From Mesorhizobium sp. (GTDB taxonomy: Bacteria > Pseudomonadota > Alphaproteobacteria > Rhizobiales > Rhizobiaceae), in contig SAQG01000002.1 in NCBI GenBank assembly GCA_004020315.1, forward strand, positions 372,001-436,000: a DNA stretch of 64,000 nt. Reading direction: 5' to 3'. Both the position numbers and the translations under genes were made by a program. Under the pieces are notes generated by a model. It did not search any database. It worked only from the letters and a program-made list of their open reading frames with translations, and had not been told where the DNA came from. Positions 8,344-17,891 of this stretch are shown one piece after another (the stretch's first letter is position 1; each line of letters begins with the position of its first letter).

Positions 8344-9594
8344 TCATTCGACAATCACCGCCGTCTCGACAACCGCGTGGAACAGCACGTCGGCGCCGGC
8401 CGCCGCCCATTCCTTGGTAATTTCCTCGGCCTCGTTGTGCGACAGCCCGTCAACGCACGGGCACATCACCATCGCCGTCGGTGCGACGCGGTTGATCCAG
8501 CAGGCGTCATGGCCGGCGCCGGAGACGATGTTGCGATGCGTGTAACCCAAGCGCTCTGCCGCATCCCGCACAGCCTGGACGCAGCCCGGATCGAAAGTGA
8601 CCGGATCGAAATGGCCGACCTGCTCGATCGCATATTGGATGTCGAGAGCCTCGCAGATCGTGTCGATGCCTTCGCGGATACGGCCATCCATTGCGTCGAG
8701 CACTTCCTTTTCCGGCGAGCGAATGTCGATGGTGAAGACAGTGCGTCCGGCGATGATGTTGCGCGAGTTCGGATAGACTTCCATGTGGCCGACAGCGCCG
8801 ACGGCGTCGGGCTGGTAGTCCATGGCGATCTCGTGCACCAGCTCGATCACCCGCGCCATGCCGAGCCCGGCATTGCGGCGCTTCGGCATCGGCGTCGAGC
8901 CGGTATGCGCCTCCTTGCCGGTCAGCGTCACCTGCAACCATTTCAGCCCTTGGCCATGGGTGACGACGCCGATATCGATGTCCTCGTCCTCGAGGATCGG
9001 ACCTTGCTCGATATGCAGCTCGAAGAAGGCGTGGATCTTGCGGTCACCGACTTTCTCGGTGCCCTTCCAGCCGATTCGTTCAAGCTCCTCGCCGAACTTC
9101 TTGCCGTTCTTGTCGACGTGTTCGTAAACGTCAGCCTGGTCGAGGACGCCGGCGAAAACGCCGGATGCCATCATGGCCGGCGCAAAGCGGGCGCCTTCCT
9201 CGTTCGTCCAGTTGGTGACGACGATCGGATGTTTTGTCTTGATGCCGAGCTCGTTGAGCGAGCGCACGATCTCCAACCCGCCGAGAACGCCGAGCACGCC
9301 GTCATACTTGCCGCCGGTCGGCTGGGTGTCGAGATGACTGCCGACAAAGACCGGCGGCAGATCAGGCTCGGTGCCTTCGCGGCGGGCAAACATCGTGCCC
9401 ATCTCGTCGAGCCCCATTTCGAGCCCCGCCGCCTCGCACCAGCGCTTGAACAGATGCCGTCCCTCGCCGTCCTCGTCGGTCAATGTCTGGCGATTGTTGC
9501 CGCCGGCGATGCCGGGGCCGATCTTCGCCATCTCCATTATCGAATCCCACAAACGGTCTGAATTGATTCGCAGATTCTCGCCGGGTGCGGCCAT
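8344..9594 (-). CDS. Zn-dependent amidohydrolase, beta-ureidopropionase / N-carbamoyl amino acid hydrolase type
   Basis: A 416-residue M20-family amidase (HyuC/allantoate amidohydrolase group). It has H87 (GSHLDTQPTGG), D98 (KYDGVLG), E132/E133 (TNEEGARF), H194 (HIEQGP) and the terminal LSHNEAEE. It removes the carbamoyl group as CO2 and NH3 from N-carbamoyl-beta-alanine or a related ureido acid. It sits between the aminotransferase and hydA with a strong GAGAGGAA ribosome site, which favours beta-ureidopropionase (pydC-type). The allantoate and hydantoin branches of the family are the alternatives. Confidence 0.88.
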   Translation of the reverse strand: MAAPGENLRINSDRLWDSIMEMAKIGPGIAGGNNRQTLTDEDGEGRHLFKRWCEAAGLEMGLDEMGTMFARREGTEPDLPPVFVGSHLDTQPTGGKYDGVLGVLGGLEIVRSLNELGIKTKHPIVVTNWTNEEGARFAPAMMASGVFAGVLDQADVYEHVDKNGKKFGEELERIGWKGTEKVGDRKIHAFFELHIEQGPILEDEDIDIGVVTHGQGLKWLQVTLTGKEAHTGSTPMPKRRNAGLGMARVIELVHEIAMDYQPDAVGAVGHMEVYPNSRNIIAGRTVFTIDIRSPEKEVLDAMDGRIREGIDTICEALDIQYAIEQVGHFDPVTFDPGCVQAVRDAAERLGYTHRNIVSGAGHDACWINRVAPTAMVMCPCVDGLSHNEAEEITKEWAAAGADVLFHAVVETAVIVE

Positions 9595-9663
9595 TCAAGT
9601 TCCTCTCATTTACTCACATATAGGGCGACGGTTCCCGTCGCCGCCCTATACGTTGGGGAGTGT

Positions 9664-10992
<1,329 letters not shown>

Positions 10993-11085
10993 GACCAAGA
11001 CTTCCCCTTGTAACCTGTTTCGGTGCGGCTAACGCTTGGTCTGCCCGACACTTGGTCTTCGCGACGTTTTCGTGCTACGCAAATT

Positions 11086-11103
11086 TTTGACCGGTTGGAC
11101 AAA
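11086..11103. promoter_or_regulatory. Candidate RutR operator, aminotransferase/rutR intergenic region
   Basis: TTTGACCGGTTGGACAAA is a dyad with one mismatch per half and matches the E. coli RutR consensus TTGACCA-N2-TGGTCAA except near the centre. It lies 94 bases before the aminotransferase start and 136 bases before rutR, so it could control both. Further TGGTC half-sites occur nearby (11035-11042, 11051-11058, 11185-11193, 11199-11207). Confidence 0.6.
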
Positions 11104-11238
11104 CGTTAGCACCGCCCTGTCGGCGGTCAAGGGATTACTAGCGGAAATGCGGCAGCTGAAGCGCGCTCCACAGGCCGGAGAAAAACTGGTCCAGAGAATT
11201 GGTCCAGACGACCCTCGCGACAATGTCCTGCAGGGACG

Positions 11239-11877
11239 ATGACTGGCATGGACACCCCCGCCCCTCGCCGCACCCGCATCCAGCAGGAAAAGCGCGAGCT
11301 CATCCTGGAGGCGGCGCTCGAGGTCTTCTCAACCAACGGCTTTCGCGGCTCGACGATCGACCAGATCGCCGAAGCCGCCGGTATGTCGAAGCCGAACCTG
11401 CTCTATTATTTCCGCCGCAAGGAGGACATCCACGAGACGCTGATGCAGCGGCTTCTGGACACCTGGCTGGCGCCGCTGCGCGAACTCGACGACATCGGCG
11501 ACCCCTTGACCGAATTGCGCAGCTACATCAGGCGCAAGCTCGAAATGGCGCGTGATTTCCCTAGGGAAAGCCGCCTGTTCGCCAACGAGATTCTGCAGGG
11601 CGCGCCGCGCATCATGCCGATGCTGGAAGGCGAGCTGAAGACGCTGGTCGATGAGAAGGCCGCCGTCATCAAGGGCTGGATGCGGGCCGGCAAGATCGCC
11701 CGCACCGATCCCTGGCACCTGATCTTCTCGATCTGGGCGACGACGCAGCACTATGCCGATTTCGACGTTCAGGTCCGCGCCGTGCTCGGCCCCGACCGCG
11801 GCGGCGACGGCCGCTTCGAGGACGCGGCAAGGTTTCTGGAACAGCTGTTCGTCGATGGGCTGAGGCCGAAGGGGTAA
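11239..11877 (+). CDS. rutR: TetR-family regulator, RutR-like
   Basis: A 212-residue protein (209 from the second ATG at 11248). The N-terminal helix-turn-helix reads STIDQIAEAAGMSKPNLLYY, with LLYYFRRKEDIH as in RutR. The C-terminal YcdC-type domain includes FANEILQGAP, HLIFSIWATTQHYADF and FLEQLFVDGLRP. In E. coli RutR represses pyrimidine degradation genes and is released by uracil or thymine. Here it is divergent from catabolic genes with RutR-like dyads in both relevant promoters, which supports the same role. Both starts have AGGGA upstream, with spacings of about 3 and 11 bases. Confidence 0.88.
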   Translation: MTGMDTPAPRRTRIQQEKRELILEAALEVFSTNGFRGSTIDQIAEAAGMSKPNLLYYFRRKEDIHETLMQRLLDTWLAPLRELDDIGDPLTELRSYIRRKLEMARDFPRESRLFANEILQGAPRIMPMLEGELKTLVDEKAAVIKGWMRAGKIARTDPWHLIFSIWATTQHYADFDVQVRAVLGPDRGGDGRFEDAARFLEQLFVDGLRPKG

Positions 11878-12058
11878 CCCAGTCCAAACCCAATCTGGCC
11901 CACGCTAAGTTCGCGGCGGCGGCTGTCTTCGGCTGAATGCGTTTGGGACTCCATCGGCGCCATTATAGCAGTATCGACACCAGGATAAAATTTGACCTGT
12001 TTGAGGCGTGTCGGATGTCCCATCTTCCACTCAGAGCAACGACATGGAGGCTCCAGGC

Positions 12059-12910
12059 ATGGAACTGAACGACAAGACCGTCCTCATCACCGGATCGACC
12101 GACGGCGTCGGCCGTCTGGTCGCGCAAAGGCTCGGCGCCGGCGGCGCGCGGGTCCTGGTGCATGGCCGCGATGCGATACGGGGCAAGGCGACGGTCTCGG
12201 AGATCGAAGCCGCCGGCGGCAAGGCCGAGCTTCTCGTCGCCGACCTCTCGTCCCTGGCAGAGGTCCGCCGTCTCACCGAGGCCGTCCGCGCCAGGACTGA
12301 CCGGCTCGATATCCTCATCAACAATGCCGGCGTCGGCACCGCCGGCCCCAACGCGAGACGGCAGGTCAGCGCCGACGGCTACGAACTACGCTTTGCCGTC
12401 AATTATCTCGCCGGCTTCCTGCTCACATCGGAGCTTCTGCCGCTGCTCAAGGCGAGCGCGCCGGCGCGCATCGTCAACGTCGCCTCAGCCGGCCAGCAGG
12501 CGATCGATTTCGACGATGTCATGCTGACCCGCAACTACGACGGTGTCCGTGCCTACTGCCAGAGCAAGCTGGCGCAGATCATGTTCACCATCGATCTGGC
12601 AGAGCAGCTGAACGGCACCGGCGTCACCGTCAACAGCCTGCATCCGGCAAGCTACATGAACACGACCATGGTCCGGCAGGCAGGCATCACGCCGTGGAAC
12701 TCGGTCGAAACCGGCGCCGAAGCCATCATCAACCTCGCGACATCGCCAGCGCTCGAAGGGCGGAGCGGTCTCTATTTCGACGGCCAGAGGGAATCCCGCG
12801 CCAACGCGCAAGCCTATGACGCGAAGGCGAGACAGCAATTGCGGACACTGAGTCTCGAGCTTGTCGAGCGCGCTTCGACTTCTCCCATGCCGAAGAAACA
12901 GCATTTATGA
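12059..12910 (+). CDS. Short-chain dehydrogenase/reductase
   Basis: A 283-residue SDR. The start at 12059 has GGAGG eight bases upstream; a longer frame exists but lacks this. It shows the cofactor loop ITGSTDGVGR, the NNAGVGTAGP motif, the active-site serine region IVNVASAGQQ and YCQSKLA, with Tyr and Lys spaced as YxxxK. The layout is like retinol-dehydrogenase-type SDRs in bacteria. The substrate is unknown. It follows rutR on the same strand after a 181-base gap, so it may have its own promoter. Confidence 0.85.
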   Translation: MELNDKTVLITGSTDGVGRLVAQRLGAGGARVLVHGRDAIRGKATVSEIEAAGGKAELLVADLSSLAEVRRLTEAVRARTDRLDILINNAGVGTAGPNARRQVSADGYELRFAVNYLAGFLLTSELLPLLKASAPARIVNVASAGQQAIDFDDVMLTRNYDGVRAYCQSKLAQIMFTIDLAEQLNGTGVTVNSLHPASYMNTTMVRQAGITPWNSVETGAEAIINLATSPALEGRSGLYFDGQRESRANAQAYDAKARQQLRTLSLELVERASTSPMPKKQHL

Positions 12911-13071
12911 CAGAAAACCCTCCCTTGCCGTGATCGTCGGCGGCTCTTTCGGCATGGCCTCGCGACCGCGGAAAGCTGGGAACCGGTTCTCGAAAAAGAT
13001 CATGCTCAACAAGAAGGCAGGTCCCCCAAGGACGGTGGCGGCTGCCTCGGCGAGGCGGCCGCCCGCATCCG

Positions 13072-13446
13072 CTATACCGGCTGCGCCATCAGCGCCAGAA
13101 ATCCTCCGATCAGCGCGACGTTGCCGACGAAGCCGTTGATGCGGGCTGCGCGTTCCTGCCCTTGATGGTCCCAGAAATTGTGAAACATCGGCGTCGCGAC
13201 AAGCAGGAACAGGATCAGGCATACGGCCGCCAAGGCGGTCCAGATGCCTACGATCACCAGACCTCCGGCGACGATCTGCAAGACGATCCCCAGCCACAGC
13301 ATCAGCCGCGCCTGCGGCACGCCGCGTGTCGTCATCAGCTGAGTCAGGAAGCCTGCATTCTGGATATTGCGCAGACCGGCAAAGACGAACGCGCCGCCGA
13401 GTAGCAGGCGGGCGACAAGAAGAATCTCATTCTCAAAATTCGACAA
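13072..13446 (-). CDS. DoxX-family membrane protein
   Basis: A 124-residue protein with four hydrophobic segments and the family opening LLVARLLLGGAFVFAGLRNI. The start is TTG at 13446, with AAGGA five or six bases upstream and no in-frame ATG nearby. It lies just past a strong terminator of the AhpD-like gene, so its expression depends on read-through or a promoter hidden in the terminator region. DoxX-like proteins are linked to redox or sulfur chemistry in membranes; no specific role can be given here. The 148 bases between it and the SDR gene show no feature. Confidence 0.8.
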   Translation of the reverse strand: MSNFENEILLVARLLLGGAFVFAGLRNIQNAGFLTQLMTTRGVPQARLMLWLGIVLQIVAGGLVIVGIWTALAAVCLILFLLVATPMFHNFWDHQGQERAARINGFVGNVALIGGFLALMAQPV

Positions 13447-13464
13447 TATGTCCTTGATCCCAAA

Positions 13465-13499
13465 AGCAAAAAGAGACGCGCGGCGGATGGCCGCGCGTC
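13465..13499 (-). terminator. Rho-independent terminator after the AhpD-like gene
   Basis: On the minus strand, a perfect 10-bp GC stem (GACGCGCGGC / GCCGCGCGTC) with a five-base loop (CATCC) is followed by TCTTTTTGCTTTT. It begins 13 bases past the stop of the AhpD-like gene. Confidence 0.85.
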
Positions 13500-13512
13500 C
13501 AGTCCCGTCTGC

Positions 13513-13971
13513 TCAGGCGGCCTTGGCCGCCGGTACCGGATGAATGGCGTGGAAGGGAACGCAGAGCCGGTTCCATGTGTTGATCATGCCGATCGCGACG
13601 GACAGCTTGACCAGTTCCTCTTCCGAGAAGTGTTCGAACGTTTTTGCATAGAGATCGTCCGGCACACCGCTGTCGGCGATCTTCGTCACCGCCTCGGTCC
13701 AGGCCAAGGCAGCGCGCTCACGCTCGGAAAACAGCGGCGATTCCTTCCAGGCGGAGACGAGATAAAGCCGCTGTTCGGTCTCGCCGTCATGGCGCGCCTC
13801 GCGGCTGTGCATCTCGACGCAATATGAACAGCCATTGATCTGCGACGCCCGCAGCTTGATCAGGTGCAGCAGGCTTTTCTCGAGCCCGCACTCGTCGACC
13901 GCCTTGTTGAGCGCCGATACCGCTTTCATGATTTCCGGCGCCGCACCGAAGAATTGCAGCCTTTGTTTCAT
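13513..13971 (-). CDS. Carboxymuconolactone decarboxylase / AhpD-like alkylhydroperoxidase family protein
   Basis: A 152-residue protein. The ATG at 13971 with AAAGGT upstream is preferred to a GTG five codons earlier. It carries the AhpD-type redox motif GCSYCVEMHSREAR (CxxC plus downstream His) and an LIKLRASQIN segment before it. Such proteins are small peroxidase or thiol-redox proteins. It begins five bases after the stop of the Rrf2 gene, so the two form an operon. That pairing of a regulator and a peroxidase suggests a response to oxidative or nitrosative stress. Confidence 0.88.
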   Translation of the reverse strand: MKQRLQFFGAAPEIMKAVSALNKAVDECGLEKSLLHLIKLRASQINGCSYCVEMHSREARHDGETEQRLYLVSAWKESPLFSERERAALAWTEAVTKIADSGVPDDLYAKTFEHFSEEELVKLSVAIGMINTWNRLCVPFHAIHPVPAAKAA

Positions 13972-13975
13972 CGCT

Positions 13976-14500
13976 TTACCTTTCACGCTTGCTTGGTTGA
14001 ACTCGATTTTGCGGCCGCTGATGGCGTTCTACGAAGGCGCAGTTCGCGGCGACTGAACGCGGATCGGCGTCGCTCATATAGTCCGCAACGATGTCGGACA
14101 GCCGGGCCTCGGCGAGTGCCGCGCGGTAGGCGCGCTCGGCCTTCAGCATCGCGACATTGATGCCGCAGGGTTTGACATAGACCGAGGCATCCAGCCTGGC
14201 CGGCCCGCGCTGACGGATTTCGCCGCAGCGGAAGGCCGGTTCGCGTCCGTCCACGGCGAGCACGATGTCGAGCAGCGTTATGCGCTCCGCCGGCCGGGCC
14301 AGCCGGTAACCGCCCGATGGCCCGGGCACCGATTCCAGAATGCCCGACGCCGTCAGCGCATTGAGATGCTTGAGGAGATAGCTCGGCGACAGGCTGAATG
14401 CTTCCGCCATGGCAGCACCCGGCATGGTCGCCGCGCCTTCCATGCCGGCAAGCATTGCGGCGCAGTGGATGGCCGCTTCGACGCCCTCGCCCAGCTTCAT
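13976..14500 (-). CDS. Rrf2-family transcriptional regulator
   Basis: A 174-residue regulator. The ATG at 14500 has GGAG nine bases upstream and is preferred to an upstream TTG. It has a winged helix (FSLSPSYLLKHLNALTASGI, GPSGGYRLARP) and then a region with cysteines in FRCGEIRQRG, KPCGIN and NCAF, which could hold a cluster or sense redox state, as in NsrR/IscR relatives. A perfect 15-bp dyad lies in its own promoter region, which suggests autoregulation with the AhpD-like gene. Confidence 0.85.
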   Translation of the reverse strand: MKLGEGVEAAIHCAAMLAGMEGAATMPGAAMAEAFSLSPSYLLKHLNALTASGILESVPGPSGGYRLARPAERITLLDIVLAVDGREPAFRCGEIRQRGPARLDASVYVKPCGINVAMLKAERAYRAALAEARLSDIVADYMSDADPRSVAANCAFVERHQRPQNRVQPSKRER

Positions 14501-14536
14501 TGTGATGATCTCCAATTCATGGATAACTAATATCGT

Positions 14537-14551
14537 GGATAATTTTTATCC
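14537..14551. promoter_or_regulatory. Candidate Rrf2 operator
   Basis: GGATAATTTTTATCC is a perfect dyad (GGATAA / TTATCC around TTT) lying 36 bases before the Rrf2 start. A related GGATAACTAATATC occurs just beside it at 14521-14534. Confidence 0.5.
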
Positions 14552-14567
14552 GCAATATGTATCTCAG

Positions 14568-14599
14568 AAAAAAGCGGCGCTCGCAGGCACCGCTTTTTT
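14568..14599 (-). terminator. Rho-independent terminator after preA
   Basis: A perfect 10-bp stem (AAAAAAGCGG / CCGCTTTTTT) with a 12-base loop, 17 bases past the preA stop on the minus strand. The T-run forms part of the stem. Confidence 0.8.
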
Positions 14600-14616
14600 C
14601 ACTACGAGCTGCGCCC

Positions 14617-15936
14617 TTATTCCGCCGCCACCTTGGCCATCGGGTTGTTCGGATGCGTCGTCCAGTTGGCGTAGACCGGTGACACCGGTCTGCCGGTGCG
14701 CTGGTCGATCACGCCGGCCGCCAGCGGCTCCATGGTGATGCAGTTCTCGACCGGGCAGACATTGACGCACAGATTGCAGCCGACGCATTCGGCCTCGATC
14801 ACCTCGAAATGCCTGACGCCGTTGACCAGACTTGTGATCGCCTGGTGTGAAGTGTCCTCGCAGGCGATATGGCAGCGGCCGCATTTGATGCAGGCCTCCT
14901 GGTCGATATGTGCCTTGGCGACGTAATTGAGGTTGAGATATTGCCAGTCGGTGACGTTGGGGGTGGCGCGGCCGACGATGTCATCGAGCGAGGCATGGCC
15001 CTTCTCGTCCATCCAGTTTTCCAGGCCGGCGATCATCTCCTGCACGATCTTGAAGCCGTAGGTCATCGCCGCCGTGCACACCTGCACGTTGCCGGCGCCA
15101 AGCGCCATGAATTCGGCGGCGTCGCGCCAGGTGGTGATGCCGCCGATACCGGAGATCGGCAGCCCATGCGTTTCCGGATCGCGGGCGATCTCGGCCACCA
15201 TGTTCATGGCGATCGGCTTCACCGCCGGGCCGCAATAGCCGCCATGCGAACCCTTGCCGTCGATCGTCGGCTCCGGTGCGAAACTATCGAGATTGACGCC
15301 GGTGATCGAATTGATGGTGTTGATCAGCGACACGGCGTCGGTGCCGCCGGCAAGGGCGGCACGCGCCGGCTTGCGTATGTCGGTGATGTTCGGCGTCAGC
15401 TTGGTGATGACAGGCATGCGGGTGTTGGCCTTGCACCAGCGCACCACCATTTCGATGTATTCCGGCACTTGGCCGACAGCCGCACCCATGCCGCGTTCCG
15501 ACATGCCGTGCGGGCAGCCGAAATTGAGCTCGATGCCGTCGGCCCCCGTCTCCTCGACCACCGGCAGGATCGCCTTCCACGCATGCTCCTCGCAGGGCAC
15601 CATCAGCGAGACGACGATGGCGCGGTCGGGCCAGTCCATCTTGACCTGCTTGATCTCGCGCAGATTGACCTGCAGGTCGCGGTCGGTGATCAGCTCGATG
15701 TTGTTCAAACCGAGCAGGCGGCGATCAGCGCCCCAGATCGCCCCATAGCGCGGGCCGTTGACATTGACCACCGGCGGGCCCTCTTCGCCGAGCGTCTTCC
15801 ACACCACGCCGCCCCAGCCCGCCTTGAAGGCGCGGATGACGTTGTAGGCCTTGTCGGTCGGCGGCGCCGAAGCCAGCCAGAACGGGTTCGGCGATTTGAT
15901 GCCGACGAAATTGTTGCGGATGTCTGCCATGCTCAT
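14617..15936 (-). CDS. preA: NAD-dependent dihydropyrimidine dehydrogenase subunit PreA
   Basis: A 439-residue flavoprotein subunit. The N-terminal FMN-binding TIM barrel includes NPFWLASAPPTDKAYN, ELNFGCPHGMSERGMG and ISGIGGITTWRDAAEF. The C-terminus carries two 4Fe-4S motifs, CIKCGRCHIAC from C349 and CVGCNLCVNVCP near residue 385. With PreT it reduces uracil and thymine to the 5,6-dihydro forms, the first step of reductive pyrimidine degradation. Its start ATG overlaps the preT stop (ATGA), so the two are translationally coupled. Confidence 0.95.
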   Translation of the reverse strand: MSMADIRNNFVGIKSPNPFWLASAPPTDKAYNVIRAFKAGWGGVVWKTLGEEGPPVVNVNGPRYGAIWGADRRLLGLNNIELITDRDLQVNLREIKQVKMDWPDRAIVVSLMVPCEEHAWKAILPVVEETGADGIELNFGCPHGMSERGMGAAVGQVPEYIEMVVRWCKANTRMPVITKLTPNITDIRKPARAALAGGTDAVSLINTINSITGVNLDSFAPEPTIDGKGSHGGYCGPAVKPIAMNMVAEIARDPETHGLPISGIGGITTWRDAAEFMALGAGNVQVCTAAMTYGFKIVQEMIAGLENWMDEKGHASLDDIVGRATPNVTDWQYLNLNYVAKAHIDQEACIKCGRCHIACEDTSHQAITSLVNGVRHFEVIEAECVGCNLCVNVCPVENCITMEPLAAGVIDQRTGRPVSPVYANWTTHPNNPMAKVAAE

Positions 15937-17297
15937 GCCCTCCCGTTCGAGGTCAGTGCCCGGTGGATCGATTCAGCCGCGTCGCGGCCTTGCGCGACAG
16001 CCGAGACAGTGAGGTCGTCGCCGCCGAAGATGCAGTCGCCGCCGGCCCAGACGTTTGGCAACGAGGTGCGGCCTTCGGCATCGACCTTGATGCGGCCGGC
16101 TTCTAGGACCAGCAAGGCGCCGCTGCCGTTGAGCGCCACCGGGACAAAGCTCTGGCCGATGGCCTTGAACACCTGGTCGGCAACCAGCGTCAGGCGCTCG
16201 CCGGTGCCGACGAGTCTCTCGCCATCCATCGCCGTGTATTCCAGTTCGATGCCCGATACCTTGCCGCCTTCGGCGATGACCCGCTTCGGCTGCAGCCAGT
16301 GACGGATGATAACGCCATTGGCGGCGGCCAGATCCTGCTCGAATTCCGAGGCGTTCATGTGCTCCTGCCCGCGCCGGTAGCAGATCGTCACCTCTTCGGC
16401 ACCGAGGAGTTTCGACTGCACCGCCGCGTCGATCGCGGTCATACCGCCGCCGATGACGACGACACGCCGGCCAACCGGCAGGCTGGCAAGATCGCTCGCC
16501 TGGCGAAGCTCGGCGATAAACTCCACCGCATTGGTGACGCCTTGCGCGTCCTCGCCGTCGGCGCGCAGCGCGTTGACGCCGCCAAGCCCCATGCCGAGAA
16601 ACACCGCATCGTAATTCCTGGTCAGGTCCGACAGCTGGTAATCGCGGCCGAGCGCCTTGCCGTTCTGGATGTCGATACCGCGGATTGACGTGACATAATC
16701 GACCTCGGCCTGGGCGAAATTGTCGACGCTTTTGTAGGCGGCGATGCCGTATTCATTGAGGCCGCCAGCTTTCGGCCGGGCCTCCAGAATGGTCACCTCG
16801 TGACCATGGCGGGCAAGCCGATGAGCGGCCGCAAGGCCGGCCGGTCCGGCGCCAACCACGGCTATCGTCTTGCCGGTCGGGGCGGCGCGCGTATAGAACT
16901 GCTTATTCTCAGCCATGGCGATATCGGTAGCGTAGCGCTGCAGGCGGCCGATCTGCACCGGCTTGCCTTCCGCCACTTCGCGCACGCAGACTTCCTCGCA
17001 CAGCGTCTCGGTCGGACAGACGCGGGCGCACATGCCGCCCAAAATGTTCTGGTCGAAAATCGTCTTGGCCGAGCCGATCGGATTGCCTGTCGAGATCTGG
17101 CGAATGAACAGCGGGATGTCGATCGAGGTCGGGCATGCATTCATGCATGGCGCGTCATAGCAGAAATAGCAGCGGTCGGACTCGACCAGCGCCTCGTGAT
17201 GATCGAACGGCGGATGCAGGTCAGCGAAATTGTCTGCATATTGTTCGGGCGAAAGCCGGCCGCCGGCAATGCCCTGCTTGAACTGGCCTTCTGGCAT
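15933..17297 (-). CDS. preT: NAD(P)-dependent oxidoreductase subunit PreT
   Basis: A 454-residue glutamate-synthase-beta-like protein. The N-terminal cysteine-rich domain (CYFCYDAPCMNACP, CARVCPTETLCEEVC) binds Fe-S clusters. It is followed by an FAD site AVVGAGPAGLAAAHRLA and an NAD site VVIGGGMTAIDAA. It passes electrons between NAD(P)H and PreA in the cytoplasm. GGGGAA lies about seven bases before the ATG at 17297. A RutR-like dyad lies 50 bases upstream, which suggests control with the other pyrimidine genes although they are 4 kb apart. Confidence 0.95.
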   Translation of the reverse strand: MPEGQFKQGIAGGRLSPEQYADNFADLHPPFDHHEALVESDRCYFCYDAPCMNACPTSIDIPLFIRQISTGNPIGSAKTIFDQNILGGMCARVCPTETLCEEVCVREVAEGKPVQIGRLQRYATDIAMAENKQFYTRAAPTGKTIAVVGAGPAGLAAAHRLARHGHEVTILEARPKAGGLNEYGIAAYKSVDNFAQAEVDYVTSIRGIDIQNGKALGRDYQLSDLTRNYDAVFLGMGLGGVNALRADGEDAQGVTNAVEFIAELRQASDLASLPVGRRVVVIGGGMTAIDAAVQSKLLGAEEVTICYRRGQEHMNASEFEQDLAAANGVIIRHWLQPKRVIAEGGKVSGIELEYTAMDGERLVGTGERLTLVADQVFKAIGQSFVPVALNGSGALLVLEAGRIKVDAEGRTSLPNVWAGGDCIFGGDDLTVSAVAQGRDAAESIHRALTSNGRA

Positions 17298-17347
17298 CCT
17301 CAGTTCCCCATGTTCTTGTTTTGGGGAAGGCTAGCACGTTTTATTTT

Positions 17348-17363
17348 TTTATCAATTGGTCAA
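17348..17363 (-). promoter_or_regulatory. Candidate RutR operator upstream of preTA
   Basis: On the minus strand the site reads TTGACCAATTGATAAA, matching RutR consensus TTGACCA-N2-TGGTCAA with two mismatches in the second half. It ends 51 bases before the preT ATG, where a repressor would block the promoter. Confidence 0.6.
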
Positions 17364-17584
17364 TTTTCGAGACAAGCCGCTGAAACGGCTCAATAAAAAT
17401 ATGATAATCATACTCATGTTTTGGGCTGCGCGATGGCTCTGTCGAAAGGCCGAAACGCCGCCTCGTCCAGGTGCATCGCTGCGCGCTCAAAGGAGCATAA
17501 GCTTGAGCATTTGGTATCACCGCACGATACTTTTCTATGGACGGGGTGGAACGTATCACTATATGGTACCTTCAAGAGGGCGAC

Positions 17585-17866
17585 ATGATCCGGTCTTACA
17601 AGAATACGCAGACCAAAGCGGTCGCCAACGGCAAGGGAGGGAAAGGTTTCCCCTCCGATTTGCTTTGATCTGCCCAACGCAAGTTGTTCATGATCGAACA
17701 CGCTGTCGAGCTTCGAGACCTGAAATCTCCGTCCGGCAACCGGCTTGAGGTACTAAAAGGCGACCGTGCCGGACAGCACTCAATCCGCGTCAACGATCAA
17801 TTCCGCATCTGCTTTCGGTGGGTAGATGGACAAGCAGAGGACGTCGAAATCACCGATTATCATTGA
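17585..17866 (+). pseudogene. higB: higB-like toxin gene with an internal stop
   Basis: Translation from ATG 17585 (MIRSYKNTQTKAVANG) through to DVEITDYH gives a complete HigB/RelE-type toxin of 93 codons, except for an in-frame TGA at 17666-17668. Homologues carry a residue such as Arg at that point, before AQRKL, so CGA to TGA is the simplest change. The rest, including GNRLEVLKGDRAGQHSIRVNDQFRICFRW, is well conserved. A shorter product from TTG 17684 or ATG 17690 would lack the N-terminal strand. It is probably inactive, unless the stop is suppressed or is a sequence error. Confidence 0.8.
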
Positions 17867-17891
17867 CGACCAAGAGAACCGGAGAGCTGGT

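Noticed and set aside
12905..13297. Minus-strand frame of 130 codons overlapping the DoxX gene
   Set aside because: It is another frame of the DoxX sequence and has no domain or ribosome site.
17666..17668. Selenocysteine decoding of the higB TGA
   Set aside because: The conserved residue there is not Cys in relatives and no SECIS-like hairpin is seen. Nonsense mutation is simpler.
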